NCBI GenBank assembly: GCA_905331475.1
Contig: CAJNYU010000502.1
Span: 1 to 64,000, forward strand
From: Rotaria socialis
Lineage: Eukaryota; Rotifera; Eurotatoria; Philodinida; Philodinidae
Direction: 5' to 3'
DNA length: 64,000 bases
The notes beneath the pieces are model-generated. The model worked only from the letters and a program-made list of their open reading frames with translations, made no database searches and had not been told where the DNA came from. Positions 48,920-64,000 of this stretch are shown here, piece after piece (within the stretch, counting starts at the first letter, position 1; every line of letters starts with the position of its first letter). The translations under genes were made by a program, and so were the position numbers.

Positions 48920-50702
48920 TGTCATATCTTATTTTTTAGAAATTTATTGTGGTCCCAAACGGTGATTTAGCTTGTTACTTTAATATTCGTGATGATTTTA
49001 ACTTAACACTATCCGGTGTTATCTTATTTATTTTCTCGGTCATTAACAAAGCTTTTTTTATGTAAGAACAACATTTGTTTAAATGGCTCGGTAGATCTTC
49101 TTTTTTTTTCGTTTGATTTTCCTAAAAATCAATACCTATCCCACGCAACCAATGGTGCTACGTTGTGTAGTCGTGTTGGTGTCATCGTCTTTATGCGTGT
49201 ATTCATATCATCAGAGAATTTCTTTTTCTTTTGTCACTTTTCCTATTTTTCTGTCGTATCCATTTCTGTGGTACAAGGTTTTTTCTTCTTGTTCATTATC
49301 TGTGTGTCAGTATTTTTCCAGATTTTGACATTGTGTCAGTGAGTGTGGAAGTGATTGCACGTGTGACAAAACTTGAACAATACAAACTAAATAAAAACAC
49401 ATACAAAAGAAATATATACATATATATTTATATATTTAAAGATATATTTCAACATTTTATATAAATAGAATAATCACATTCCAAAAATATGTTTCTATTG
49501 AATAGTAGTTATTAGAATTCTCAAATAATAGATGTATCTTCATCCTGATTATCATGATTGTATTACGTTGCTTCATTATTATACTCTTCTACAGTTAGTT
49601 GAAACTAGTATCTAAGGAGTTTTGAAGAATTCATTATACTAAACTTTCTCGGTCGAAATCTATTCAGTTTTTGAGAAATGACAGACTTATTTGTATAATT
49701 TAACTAAAATTTTGTCAAAAAGACGAACGAACTCAATTGAATATTTAGTCACACTTCATTAAACAAACATGTGACTCAATCCTTAACATAACGTTCGGTT
49801 AGGATCTGATTATGGAAAAATCTATTTTCAATTGATATTTCAGCATAACCGATTGAATTTTGATTAGCCAGGATTTATCCAATGACTATTCAATTAAGTT
49901 ATTACCGTCCTCCACAGGCCATGTGAAGTGAACTGGAGTAAGCGTCATCTGGAGTGCAGTCCATCGTTCATACTTTATCTGTGCACTATTTCACAGATGT
50001 TTTTTTCGTATCTTGATTTGATTAAGTAATGACGTAATATTTTTAGACGAAGATTACTTGTTAGTATTGTAAAGATCTTCTAAACTTAAAATATGTAATA
50101 GTTTTCATAATCAGTAACGATTCATTTCTTAAGAGGTATGGATGTGAGTGTTAGCGAAGTGTAACGGATTTCGAAACCATACCCTGGTTGAGCCGGGGCC
50201 CAGAGTAGGAAAACAGTATTTTTTTTTTGAATCTCTCTGTAGAATGAAGAATATGATAGACTTCAAGAAACGCCATATGAGACTTCAAAGTAAAAGTCTT
50301 TGTAATATCCATCTTATGCGTGGATCTAAATGCACAGGAGATCGATGGCTACATTGACCTGCGCTTTAGTTAGTTTCATTTTTTGTCGTGCTTGAAATAT
50401 CGGCGGTGCGAATTGATTTCGTACTCATCGTTCACCAATCCACTTCTCCTATATTCAAGGTATGCTGTTGATGATTGGAACGTCAATTTAGATTGATGAA
50501 AACTAAAGAAGATCGAGATGATTGTGTAAGCTGTCTCGTGACTTCGAGACTACCTTTTGACATATTGCACTCATGTATGTATATACGTTTATGTACAAGT
50601 CTCATTGACATTCAAGTTCTCAGGTAGTTTCGGATTGAAATTAGACGACCTGAATCCGTTCGATAGTGAACTGTAAAAATAGTATTCCAAATGCAATTTT
50701 AT
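48920..50702. other. Convergent spacer between the RGS gene and ABHD6
   Basis: 3' ends of both neighbours point into this stretch. T-rich after the RGS stop. Open frames at 49016-49342 overlap in several frames and are low in complexity. Near 50140-50220 there is a GC-richer patch without recognised structure. Confidence 0.5.
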
Positions 50703-51942
50703 TTATTTTCTCTGAAAATTTTCATCATAAAAGGTTACAATACATTCTGCTACTTCTTGAGGTTTATCGATAGCCATAAAATGTCCGCATTCGTCCAGTA
50801 TAATTGATTTTGCATTAGGAAGCAATTTACAAAAGTAGTCTGCCCCAGCAGCGATGTACACCTATAGAATGATATTTGATATGTAATAAAATTGTCAATC
50901 TTCTAACTATACCTTATCTTGACGACCCCATAGAACTAATGTTGGGCAGTGTGCATGTTTCAGTTGTAGATGTCTTTCTGTGGTGAACATTTTTTCATCT
51001 TCGATAAGAGAGTTGAGTACTATTTATTGATTACATTCTAAATTAGTATTTCGATTTTGAATAGACAAATTTTTCTTTACCTTTTTTATGTTCATTCAAG
51101 CGTCGCAATCTTAAATCAAGAAAACCATTTATAAAAAAGCCAGGCATATTCACCTGTTTTACTGTCAGCTCATTGATCATATCACGCAGTTGTTCAGGAG
51201 TTTCTGGAATCAGTGCAGTAGAATCACCCGATTTTATTTTTCGGATTAAATCCGTTTCATACTGTTCATTGGCTAATATAAAATAAATGCGTATATAAAA
51301 ACTTGCTAAATAATTGCACACTATAATACCAACTTACCAGGTGGAGCTAACAAACACATCATACTAACATATTCAGGATATTTGACAGCAAACATTGAAA
51401 CGATGACACCACCCATCGATGCACCAATAATACAAATATTTTCAGTCAAATGCATTTTGTCAAGAAACTAAAAATAATACATAATGTAAAGATTATAAAA
51501 AAACGAAACTTGCAACTTCTTTCAGCATTAATCTATCTTACTAATTTAAGTTTTTCGACAAACTTATCAATTGAATAGCGATCCTCATTTAAACCCACCG
51601 TTTCTCCATGACCAGGTAAATCAATAGTGATACAATGATAATGATTTGGGATATACTAAAAATTATAAAAAGGAACAACAGCAAACGATCAGTGATCTGA
51701 ACATTAAAAAAAAGGAATCGATACTGACAAACCTTGATTATAGGTATCCACGTGTCTTTATTTGATGAAACTCCATGTACAAACACAATACTCGACTTTC
51801 CTTGTATTCTTGAACCTTTTTCACTGTAGCTAAAGGCAGCTAATCCATGCTCGTCGACAGCTAACGAATGCTTAGCGAGACCGGCTCGACATGATGAAAA
51901 TCTTGATAGGCTATCTTTATGGCATGCGGTTTTACATGGCAT
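50703..51942 (-). CDS. ABHD6: ABHD6-like monoacylglycerol lipase (alpha/beta hydrolase)
   Basis: Serine hydrolase; ABHD6 proteins cleave monoacylglycerols, including 2-arachidonoylglycerol, on membranes. Exons 51733-51942, 51542-51655, 51338-51467, 51081-51272, 50913-51019 and 50703-50861 give 303 residues. Visible: FVHGVSSNKDTW oxyanion region, IDLPGHGET, nucleophile elbow GASMGG, lid region with IPETPEQLRDMINEL, LVLWGRQDKV with the acid, and ECGHFMA with the catalytic His. The order and the TPEQ and QDKV motifs fit ABHD6. The N-terminal membrane anchor of vertebrate ABHD6 is absent: the chosen ATG directly follows an in-frame TGA, and the 15 first residues are Cys-rich. A further 5' exon cannot be excluded. 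Confidence 0.85.
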
Positions 51943-53805
51943 TCATCACTTACTTGTAATAAAATTGAACGACTAGTGCTTGCCTGCAATGAATAAAATA
52001 ATTTAGAAATTGAAAATTAATTACAAAGAAACCAATGAATCATACTGACATGGTTTAAAATTGATATCTACGTTAGACAACGTAGAAAAATAATAGTGAA
52101 CTAATAAGAAACAAAACTCATTGAGTTATTCTGTAAGCATAAATATAGTTACGTATGCAAGTTTACCGTTAAGTAAACAAAAACAACCTTGTTGTGATGA
52201 ATGGAAAGAGCGAATCATTGAAGTTCACATAGAAAACTCATTGTTTTGTTAATGATTTTTTTCTGTTCTGTTTTCTTTCCGCCAAATTGTAAACTGACAA
52301 AATTGACAGTAAAATGAAAGCCAAACAAAGAAAAACATGCAAATTCCACGAAAACGAGAAGTGAATTCAACATAGTCGACCAGTAAGGGTAATAAGTCTG
52401 CAGAATTGTTTTTAGCTAGATTGTAAATTCTTATTTCAATAGAAAAATTGACAGTAAAATTAAACTGTCCTGACATATCAAAGGACTGTAAATGGGAACA
52501 TTTTTTGATTTTTTAATTTCTTAATAAAAATTTATTCAGAAAATTTACAAGTCAAAGAAAAAATAAATTTTAACGGGACTTTGTGTATATTGTAAAGAGC
52601 AATTAAAGATAATGTATAATTGAATAATGTATCCTTCACATGCTATTTGTCTTTCATTTTGAAAGAGGCCATAAATTTATTACATGCTTGTTTCAGTTGC
52701 TTGAAGTTCTATTTCATTGATCTCTTAAAATTTCTTTGAATTGGACAAAGTTAATATTCTTATTGCTTCTGATCTTTACCATTTTATTAATTAACTTCAA
52801 CAATGATGCTGTAATTGTCATAGATATCTGAATTTATCATTGGATGAACCTGATTGTGTATAGACGATGTCTATGCCATTTTAACTTTCTTGAAAATCAT
52901 TTCGATTGATGGATGTAGTCGAATATTGATTGTCAACTTGAGATAGAGTTTGACAGCTATTCGACAAAATAGTACTTTGATGACTTCACCAGCGTAACTA
53001 TGCTTATAAATTGAACGCTACGCTCGATAACTACCGTTAGATTATGAAATTCTATGTTTGTGTATATCAATGAAAACAAAACCTATTGGTACGTACGCTA
53101 GCTCCTATTTAATATTTGGGCTCTTAGAATGGAAAAATAATAAATTTGTTTTTGTCAAATACGATTACACAATTTTCGTGAAGAAAAAATTACTAATAGA
53201 ATAAAGAAAACATTCCTAATTATCTTGAGAGTTCTTCTCAATCACATGATCTTTTTGCATAAAATGAAAGAAAAAAATCTTTAATATAATTCTAAAATAT
53301 AAGGAGAAGTAACATGATAAATATTTTGCGTATGGTTATAACACGTTGAATACTTCAGTTCTCGTCCAATTACTGAAGTTAAATAAATTTGAGTTTGGTT
53401 AATAGTTGAACGAATGACTGCCTCGTAATATCGAATGTCATAAGAAGCTTTTTATTTTCTTCCTATCCTATGCATCAAAAATAGAAATTTCAATGAAAAA
53501 TTTTATTGCTAGTTTAAAAGGAAAACACATAAATGAAATGCACGAAATCGCTTGTATGGATTGCAAAACAGTAAAATAAACAATGATATTAGCATATATA
53601 CACACAGTGAAAAGAATAACTAGAAAGAAGAAGACAGATGATTATTGCGAAATGTATATGCAGTGCGATGCGCTTTATTCAATTTATGCGCACATTTCAC
53701 TGGCTCAAATCCACATGAATATTTTCAACAATAACAAAATACTATCATTTAATTGGATTTCCTTTCTTGAGATAAACAATATGTAACACTTATGACAGGA
53801 ATAAT
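51943..53805. other. Spacer between ABHD6 and the phosphatase gene
   Basis: AT-rich, likely containing the ABHD6 5' UTR and promoter and the phosphatase 3' UTR. A TTGCAG acceptor-like site (minus strand, about 51987) lies 45 bp before the ABHD6 ATG. No gene seen. Confidence 0.5.
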
Positions 53806-56321
<2,516 letters not shown>

Positions 56322-56465
56322 AATTTTATCTAGAATTTAGAATTCTTTGGCTTGCTTCTTTTTCTTGGAATTAACTAAAAGAATGGACGGATTTGAAGAA
56401 AACACTACCGCACGCACACACATGCATAAGAACGAAACTTGAATAAAAAAAAAGTGAGATTCGAT

Positions 56466-59345
56466 TTAAAATTTAACTTTAAGTGAAATAGCTGGTGGTG
56501 CATAGGTGTTCATTGGCCAATCCTTTCCATTGATTTTTAAATTCTTGGGTGAATCAACGCGTAATGATGAAATAGAAAATTTCTAAAGATGTATTTATTT
56601 GAATTTATAATTATTTGCAAATCAATGTTTTAATCGAACCTCTTTCCGCCATTCGATATTCATTAGACGATAGACTGGTTTTGCAATTTCAATAATATCA
56701 CCAAGTGAAACAGATGTTGATATATCAATGTAATAAACAGTTACAAGAACACATCGTTCTTCTGTATCAGCTAATATAAACATTCTATATAAACAAAATA
56801 AAAAAAATATCATCTTTTTATTCAATAGGAATAAATAGGGTTTTTTTACAATTTAACATCCTGTACACCAAGACTAGCAACAACTGTACCACGATAAGTT
56901 ACATTTTCATTTTCTCCGGTATGAAGAAATTCAAGTGGAACGATATTATTATTCAATGTCGGAGCCTCATTCAGTACAGAAATTAATGTTTTAAATTTTT
57001 TTGGTTTGATTCGACCCTTAAGGAATGAAGAATATATTTCTTTTTGCTTTAATTAAGAAATGACATGAACAAACTTTGCATGCAATAAGATCAGCGATTG
57101 TTCGTAGATAGCTAAGTAATTGATCTTGATTATTACGTGCATCCTCATTTTCAGAATCAAGTTCAAGTGCACATTCATAAGAAGCTAGAGCTTCAGCATA
57201 ATCTTCATGATATTGTAATGCCTTTATTAATAATGAAACAAATAGAAAGACTGGTGACACATAGACAGAACCGGTTGTACAAACTCTTCAGAACCATTGA
57301 TTTATTCAATAAAAACGAATAAGAAACTCATATAAAGAAACATAGTCTTGATTTTTCTTTAAGTCTAATAGATTCCAAAAGTAAATTAAAAAAACTACTT
57401 GAATGTAATAATAGTAATACGGGATTTGAATTTATTCAGATGAATATTAGAAGATATTCCTATTGTTAGCAAACTAAACAAATAGAATAAAAAACTTTGA
57501 CTTCGTAGTTTTCTCATAAGTAGAATATTTACAGATTAGTGAACAAAGAAAAGTATCTGAATACGTGTGCCATCTAACTGAAAATTGAAGTCTTTTTAAA
57601 TTTTAATCCAAGACTTTGTCTCAATCGAAATTACCCAATACGTCATCATGTAAAGATAATTTCAAAATCTTTTGAGACAACTTTTTTGAGAGTTAAAATT
57701 TTGAAAGCACAAAAGGTTTTTCATGCAGATCATACATGAAATGCATATTTTTTAACAAAATCAAAATTTATGCTGTACGATTTCACTAAAAGAACATATC
57801 TATCTCAATAAAGTAGTAAAGCAAACTCATAAGCTTTTATATCGCTATGAATCTTGATCTAGTGTTCACTGGCAATATGATAGATTGTGAAAATAAACAA
57901 ATCTATTTTTTTCTATAGCAGAATCTGAAAGAATTGTTGGCTTAACTAAATAAGAATACGAACTATAACCACTTTACAGACTACCTATAGTAAATATGGT
58001 AGTCTATAATGTTTTAGATATACCCTTCGTATTTTTTAAATTTGATGAAAATTATTCAATACATGTAACATTTCTTATAGCAATAGAATGACATTTCATT
58101 TCTCGATGAATTCTACGAAAGTTTTTCTATCATATCTACAAGAATCGTTATCCTTTCTAATTAGTTGGAATCTAATAGGTATTCTAAAACTTAATCAAAT
58201 GTGAAAGACAATGCTAGGAATTCTATCGTTTGATGCTTTCACAAAATAATACTAAGCAAAAACATTACTGCACTTTTTCTACGTTTCACTCTTGAAACGA
58301 TTTTAAATTTGGCATCATTTCTTGTTCTCTTAAAACAAAAATGTATTAAATACCACGCCTCGGCTATAATGTAGATCACCATCATTCTCGGATTTTGCAT
58401 CTTTGAGCTATTTAATTAAAAACAATAAAACATATTTCAAATGTGTAACAAACACTAACCGCAAGATTATAAGCACTGAATGCTTGTTTTAAATTTTTTG
58501 GATGGTTTTCAACCATGAAATAAAAACATACATAAGAGTTTGCAAGGGTATCTTTAAATGAAATGTCAAATACATTGATACCGATTAAGAAATAAGCTTA
58601 CACCATGATGCTCCATCTTTAACATCAAGTTCAACTGCTTGTTTAGCATATTGAATACTTTCTTCAATCATTCGATTTCTCTCTGTGCGATCAGTTACTT
58701 TTGATGCTAATTGTCGAGTAACAATTGATAAATTTCGTAAAACAAATCGATTTTTTTCCTAAAAAACCAAAAATATGTATTTCAAAACAAGAGAAGGGGA
58801 ATTTTCGTTTTATTCACTTTGCTATTTGCATTTCTAAAACAATTAGCAGCCATCTCGAATTCTCCATTTTTAGCATAGCTTTCTCCGAGTTCATTCAATG
58901 TTAACACATTTGATGGTTGAAGAAGTGCTGCTTTACTTAAATAATCTGTTGCACGTTTATCATATTCCGGAAATATATTAAATGCTCGACCTTTCCAATA
59001 TGAAAATAAAGCACGTTGGCATGGATCACGAATTTGTTCTGTTTGAAAATAAAATTGATAATATTTTTTAGGGAAGTTTTTAATAAACATATAGATTTAC
59101 CTTCAATTTCATTGTAATTTGAAAGAATTTGATCGAGTCGTGTTCGAATTAATTTATAACGATTTTTTGACGATTCAGGAAGTTTTGCATTCGGTTTAAA
59201 TAACTCGTCGCGATATTGATAAAGATTTTCAACATCGCTCTAAATAATATATTTTTCATCATAAAATTTCCCAATCAATCTAGATGATTATATGCCTCGA
59301 AGGGATTTTTTTTCCAATGGCAGCTACCTGTGTTAATGAAGTCAT
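56466..59345 (-). CDS. TTC5: Tetratricopeptide repeat protein 5 (Strap)
   Basis: TPR and OB-fold protein; in vertebrates it is a p300/p53 stress cofactor and drives autoregulated tubulin mRNA decay. Exons 59328-59345, 59101-59239, 58818-59038, 58602-58758, 58460-58551, 58354-58407, 57075-57221, 56850-57016, 56640-56784, 56466-56582: 418 residues (human about 440). TPR motifs include YWKGRAFNIFPEYDKRATDY, LNELGESYAKNGEFEMAANC, a SWYTLANSY block and ALQYHEDYAEALASYECALE. The C-terminal OB fold runs from YRGTVVASLGVQDVKL through DTEERCVLVTVYYI to FSISSLRVDSPKNLKING. The first exon is only six codons (MTSLTQ) and is the least certain part; a second ATG five bases upstream is out of phase. Confidence 0.92.
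57222..58353 (-). other. 1.1 kb intron of TTC5
   Basis: Phase-0 intron in a gene whose other introns are 40-120 bp. No coding or transposon ends seen; it contains no recognisable nested gene. Confidence 0.6.
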
Positions 59346-61524
59346 TCATATGATGGTAAACACATTTAGTATACGAGAGAAAGAAACGAAGAAAAAATAA
59401 TAATAGTATTGCAAGATTTACATGAGTCAAGAATTCAAACAACAAAACAGCAAACTATTTATAATGAATTCATTTGAATTTGATAGAACTGCATGTGTTA
59501 TTTATTGAATATAGAGTTATTCAGAAGATCTCTCATAAAATATAGGACATATGTAAGTCTGAACAAGTTGTACTACCCCCCCCTTCCATAATAGAAGCCC
59601 CCGGGGGCTTCTAATTTGTCAACCGCGCAAAATTTTTTAAGGGGGCTTCTATTAAGGGAGAGCTACTAATGCGATTTTCGGACAGAAGTTTTAAAAAAAA
59701 GTCAGAGAAAATTAAAAAGTCAATGACTCGATCTAACTAAGTAAAAAATTTTTGAATTTGTTGTCCAAAATATGAATTTAGGCTGAAATAGATCTTTTTA
59801 TTTCTGTATTTTTTTCAAGGTTTGACTTTTCTAGTCTTTTCAGCGTTTTTTCTGATTTTTAAGTTTCTAAAATTTTGGAATTTTTAAAACTTTTAAGTGT
59901 TTGGTAGTTTTTTTTTTATTTTTTCAAATGTTGAATCAATTGATTTTTTATCAAGAAAATAAGAAAAATCAGATTTCAGCTGTTTTCCCCTTGTAAGAGA
60001 GTCATTATTTCAATGAACTTGACTATTTCTTTTGCGGTAAGTTCAAATAGTCTCACGAAAATCTGTGTAATAATATCTTGAGAGAAAGAAAAAAATATAT
60101 TATTCAATAAATACAAGCCCAGGGCTTATAATCCGTTTTCATATCGACCTCTCTTGAGGGTGCTTCTCTTATCGGGGGGGGGTTTACTTATCTGGAATGA
60201 AAGTCAAACTTCATTTTACTACTCTTTAGAACAACAAAACTACTACGTGATTATTTTTAAAAGCATGCAATTGAATTTCCACGAAAATTTTCTTCTAGTT
60301 ATTTTATTTGAATTCCTCAGAAATAGGAATTTACCATCGCATGATTTACTCTATTCATTTTGTTTTGGGAAGGAAGAGGGATCACAAAAGTGCAATAAGA
60401 AAAACGGTTTTGTTTTCCTCATAGCAATGATTTTTTTTTGAGTTTTTTAGGAGTAAACTGAACATTAATTGATATTCATGAAGCGAAACTATCACCAAGA
60501 AAATCAAATGACATTGATATTGTTCTTGATTTATGTGCACCATTTCGACAGAAAAATTATAACCAATTATTCATAATGTATATGTCTTTGCCTCAACGTG
60601 CTTGCTGTTTAGTTATTTTTTCCATCGATATTAATACGAAACAAATGATTCAGATTTTCACTTGGGGGCTGATTTTCATCAAAATTATATGTAGGAAGAA
60701 AAATTTGTTATTTTGCCCCCAGATTTAATCACGCACTGTTAATTGATATTGTTACTACTACCTTGGCTTATAATTCAAACGACATTTGTAAACATCATCT
60801 AACGTCATTGGGTATCATATTCAGGATGAGCCAGTGCCTATTATTAATTGCAAAACAAGTCGCTCAAATTTTGATAAAAAAATGATACCGAATAGCCAAC
60901 TGTTTTTTCCTTGAAAACAATCAAAATTGTATTGCATCCGGATAGGTTGGAATTTTTTTTTGAATGCGATAGTCATTCGTCTCTACTTCCGAATCCAAGC
61001 AAAATACAGCAAACATGTGGGCATTATTTTTTATCTGAGAAAAAACAAGTCGTAATTCTTTCTTCGAACCCGAGTGACGTTTTACGTGTTCACTTTTCTT
61101 GTTTTTCTATATTTTAATTTCTGTGAATATAAAATAAAACAAAAAAATTGAATTTTATACTAAGACTACATATAACGATGCACCAAAGTTGTAATTTGTA
61201 TTCTATGAATATAGTTAAAAGCATGTTGAATATACAAGATGAATTTTGAGAAAATAAAATATTTCAATAGTAACTTTCAACTATATTCTGCGAAATTGAA
61301 ATATTATCAACGATAACAAAAAAAGTGCTGGTCTCTTTTCTTTGTTTTTATCGACGAAACGTTGTGTATGTCACAGTCTTATTGACATTCTCTCATACAC
61401 ATACGAGCAAAGGACAAGAGAAAAGAAAAGGCACCATTATCGTATTTCAAGCAATCACATGCGATATCGTGACGTTCTCTTTTTAACTTATCATAACAAT
61501 ACTTTGCCAATTTTCAATGCATAC
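59346..61524. other. Spacer with an inverted-repeat element
   Basis: Divergent spacer between TTC5 and the membrane receptor gene. Holds the C-run/G-run inverted element (59571-60185). The stretch 60440-61120 has short interrupted coding-like runs but nothing I can name. The open frame 60154-60441 starts inside the inverted element and is not supported. Confidence 0.5.
59571..60185. mobile_element. Possible inverted-repeat element with C-run and G-run ends
   Basis: Left end: GTACTACCCCCCCCC, then CCATAATAGAAGC. Right end: GCTTCTCTTATCGGGGGGGG, then GTTTAC. The two are imperfect inverses. Just inside the left end is the exact 20 bp palindrome AGAAGCCCCCGGGGGCTTCT (59593-59612), and inside the right end is AAGCCCAGGGCTT. 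The interior has no coding frame. Both the edges and the transposon nature are uncertain. Confidence 0.45.
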
Positions 61525-63665
61525 ATGTTTTCAATAAAATCAATCATTTATTTTAACCTGATATATCTCGTTATTGCTCAAAACGAGTACAATGATCATC
61601 AGACAGCCGAGTTTCATGATAACAATCATCTCACACTTGGTTATTATACTTTTAACTACATCGTTGCTAGATATTATTGTTGTGCTTTTGTTTCATTTAG
61701 ATAAGTTTGAATTAGAACTGAATTCGACAGAAACAGAGGGTATATTTCATTGTTCGAGTCCTGTTGAATTACATAAGCAACGAGCGAAACTCACCGTTTC
61801 AATTGAAAGACCAATTGTTACTCCTCCAGCATTTCAATTACAAACTGAACAAGTTAATTCTACTACTATTCGTATTCATGTTATACCAAATGGATACATC
61901 GGTGTTAATCGTATAAATTGTCACTGGGATGATAAAAAAAAATATGCCCAAGTTGTTGATCTTATAATCGGAGGTAGGAAAGAAAAGCTTTTTTTCTAAT
62001 TACAAATTTCACATCATAAGAAACAAAATCCTCTGTAGATAATTTTTATTTATTACTATCCGTACTATGTTGAAAGTCTATTTTTTTACTTAAAAAAAAA
62101 GATTAGACATTTCTTTTCTTTCCTTTCTAACGATAAGATCTAGGGCATGAAAGTGTATTTTGAGTACTCGGCCAAAATAGTTGTGCAGATGTTTTCTCGC
62201 TCTAGTTTCAAATTCTTTTACAAAAATATTTTCATTTGTCTCTCGAATCTTCGAAAATACTTCTTTTATGTTAATTACGAAAAAGAAAAGAAATCTTTTT
62301 ATTCTATTGCAAATATATTAAAACCATAAATCTATCAGTTTTTTTTATTACATCATAATACATCGTATGCCTGCGCTATCATCGCTATTATAAGCATGTA
62401 CAGATATAATTCAAAAGTGTTTTGGTGTACTTGCCATGAAATACTTGAGCTGTGGTAAAAAAAAGAAATGTCATCGAAAGAACGCATAGATAACGAATTG
62501 TTTCTATTGATAAAGTGAATATCGAGTGTTCGTTTCTAGAAAAACCTGGTCCTATACAATTAAAAAAGTCATGCGAAGCTTATGATCGTCGATATGTGCA
62601 ATGTACACTTCTTGCACCAACAGTGGCACGTGCAACCCAAAATAAGTTTACTCCAACTTATGAATTTGTGGAACAGAATACTGAGTATAATTTCAATGAT
62701 TTTTTTTCCAATGAATACTCTTTATTTTATTTTTTCTATTTAGAAATTACTATAACATTAAACAAGTAACTGTGAATATCACGGACGAAAATGAGCTTGC
62801 TGTTAATTTTATACCATTTGATAAAAGTCGTATTCCAAAAAAAGCATTTATGCGTGTCAACATATCATTAAAGCCGTTTGGCTCAGAAAATTATACATTT
62901 GAAATTGCACCGAGTAAAATACATGAAAATATTCATCTTTCTCTAGATAATTTGTATTTTATTTTTAGTACATTTAACTAAAGTCGATTTTCGAGTAGAA
63001 AATATTTCGGCGGATCAAGTAACTCTTATGATTGATCATAACAGAATAGGAACGATCAGTGAACGGCTCTGCACTGGACATGTTACACTAGTAGATAATA
63101 CAAAGCAATTGATTGGAGTTCAAGTTCGAGTTTGTTTAGTGCTGAAAAGTAGAAAGAGAGTTTTCCTCTTTTTGTAGGATATTCCTGAAACATCCTCTCA
63201 AATGATTTCGATCAATCGTCTTCGTCCATCAACAAACTATAAGATTTGTCTTCACTGTTTCTATGAACGAACTGATGAATCGTTTACTAAAGAGATATGC
63301 CGTTCGATTACAACTAAAGGTAACTTTTTATTGTTTGTATCGAATACATCTATTGTAGGAAATTTAGAAGCGTCGCAATTCGTTCTATGGCTGGTTGGAT
63401 CTGTCTTTGGAATCGGAGGTTTCATATTAATCGTGATCTTGTACGTATGACAAAAGTGAAAGTTGTCATCAATGAATGATTGCTTTGTTTCAGATGCATT
63501 GTTTTTAAGAAGATATGCAAGAAAACAGACATTCCAAAGGTTAGTAATTTATGCGTATATTTTTTCAGACTTAAACTAAAGAAAGTAAACTATACGAAAA
63601 TGTTTTGCTTTATGTTGCAGAGTTATTGCAATGCTCAGTCAACTATATTCATGATATCAGTATAG
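61525..63665 (+). CDS. Type I membrane protein with fibronectin-III-like modules
   Basis: Exons 61525-61639, 61701-61973, 62540-62684, 62744-62913, 62969-63123, 63178-63319, 63359-63440, 63494-63539, 63621-63665: 390 residues, in frame throughout. Signal peptide MFSIKSIIYFNLIYLVIAQN; an in-frame ATG at 61459 would add 22 residues. The ectodomain has beta-strand patterning and at least two FN3-like modules; the last ends RLRPSTNYKICLHC, a typical FN3 F-strand. Cys-rich pieces such as INCHWDD and CEAYDRRYVQCTL recall cytokine-receptor modules (gp130/Domeless type), but I see no WSxWS box. Membrane segment FVLWLVGSVFGIGGFILIVIL, then a short tail of about 30 residues with a basic start (KKICKK) and no signalling domain. 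The intron 63540-63620 is 81 bp and open, so retention would also keep frame. The intron 61640-61700 is open in another frame. Confidence 0.7.
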
Positions 63666-64000
63666 AATAGTTAACAGGGATGTAGGTTAAATTTCAATCA
63701 TTTTCTAATGAGTCTGTCCGAGCGTGTAAGTTAATATTAGGAAGAAAGTCGAAAACATACTTTTTAGTGATTCAAATTCGGTAAAATATGCTGTAACCCT
63801 AGATTTTTGTATAATCTACTATTTCTTTTCCTTATTTATTAATCATGAATGGAAAAACATAAGTAATAAGAGAATTTCGTATCATCTGCAGTTGTGTTTC
63901 TTACTTCTTGAAGGTAGGCGTCCAAACCTGAATGTTTCCGAAATATGATTTATCACATGAGCTATTTCTAAATTATTTTGAGTTAACAGTCTGCATTTTT
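63666..64000. other. 3' flank at the window edge
   Basis: AT-rich sequence after the receptor-like gene, probably its 3' UTR. Nothing else seen. Confidence 0.5.

Noticed and set aside
60154..60441. 95-codon open frame
   Set aside because: Begins inside the G-run end of the inverted element and has no recognisable features.
61574..61999. Unspliced alternative start of the receptor-like gene
   Set aside because: It reads through intron 61640-61700; the spliced model gives a proper signal peptide.

Overview
The window is AT-rich eukaryotic DNA with compact, intron-rich animal genes. Most introns are about 45-70 bp with GT-AG ends. The gene set (voltage-gated sodium channel, G3BP/Rasputin, RABEPK, GOLGA7, loco/RGS12-type RGS, ABHD6, PTP1B-type phosphatase, TTC5) shows a small-genome invertebrate. 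Two interstitial patches of a GTGTGGG-type motif resemble the telomere repeat known from bdelloid rotifers, so a bdelloid is my best guess. That is inference; nothing here proves the species. No operon-like prokaryotic layout, rRNA or CRISPR array was seen.

Layout: 1-2396 non-coding with degenerate repeats; 2397-10630 (+) sodium channel, 21 exons perfectly in frame for 1230 codons but stopping inside domain III; 10631-17089 a long region with a MITE-like element, decayed coding scraps and a tRNA-like element; 17090-20378 (+) G3BP; 21100-22208 (+) RABEPK; 23983-24559 (+) GOLGA7; 29334-48919 (+) an RGS12/loco-type gene with an apparent battery of seven alternative first exons, a RGS domain, a polyglutamine tract and two Ras-binding domains. 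Inside one of its introns lies a complete four-exon gene on the opposite strand (45442-48073) for a secreted protein of unknown function. Three genes on the minus strand follow: ABHD6-like lipase (50703-51942), PTPN1/PTPN2-like phosphatase (53806-56321) and TTC5 (56466-59345), the last two only 144 bp apart. A type I membrane protein with fibronectin-III-like modules (61525-63665, +) closes the window.

The genes are not an obvious pathway. Several act in signalling or stress responses (RGS, PTP, G3BP, TTC5, sodium channel). Mobile DNA is mostly short non-autonomous elements: the clearest is a 382 bp fold-back hAT-type MITE with a perfect 8 bp target duplication inside the first-exon array of the RGS gene.

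The observations most worth a second look are the sodium channel that ends before its third pore, the multi-promoter RGS gene with its antisense nested gene, and the inverted-repeat elements. Exon boundaries were read by hand from splice signals, reading-frame continuity and family similarity; exon sums were checked for frame.
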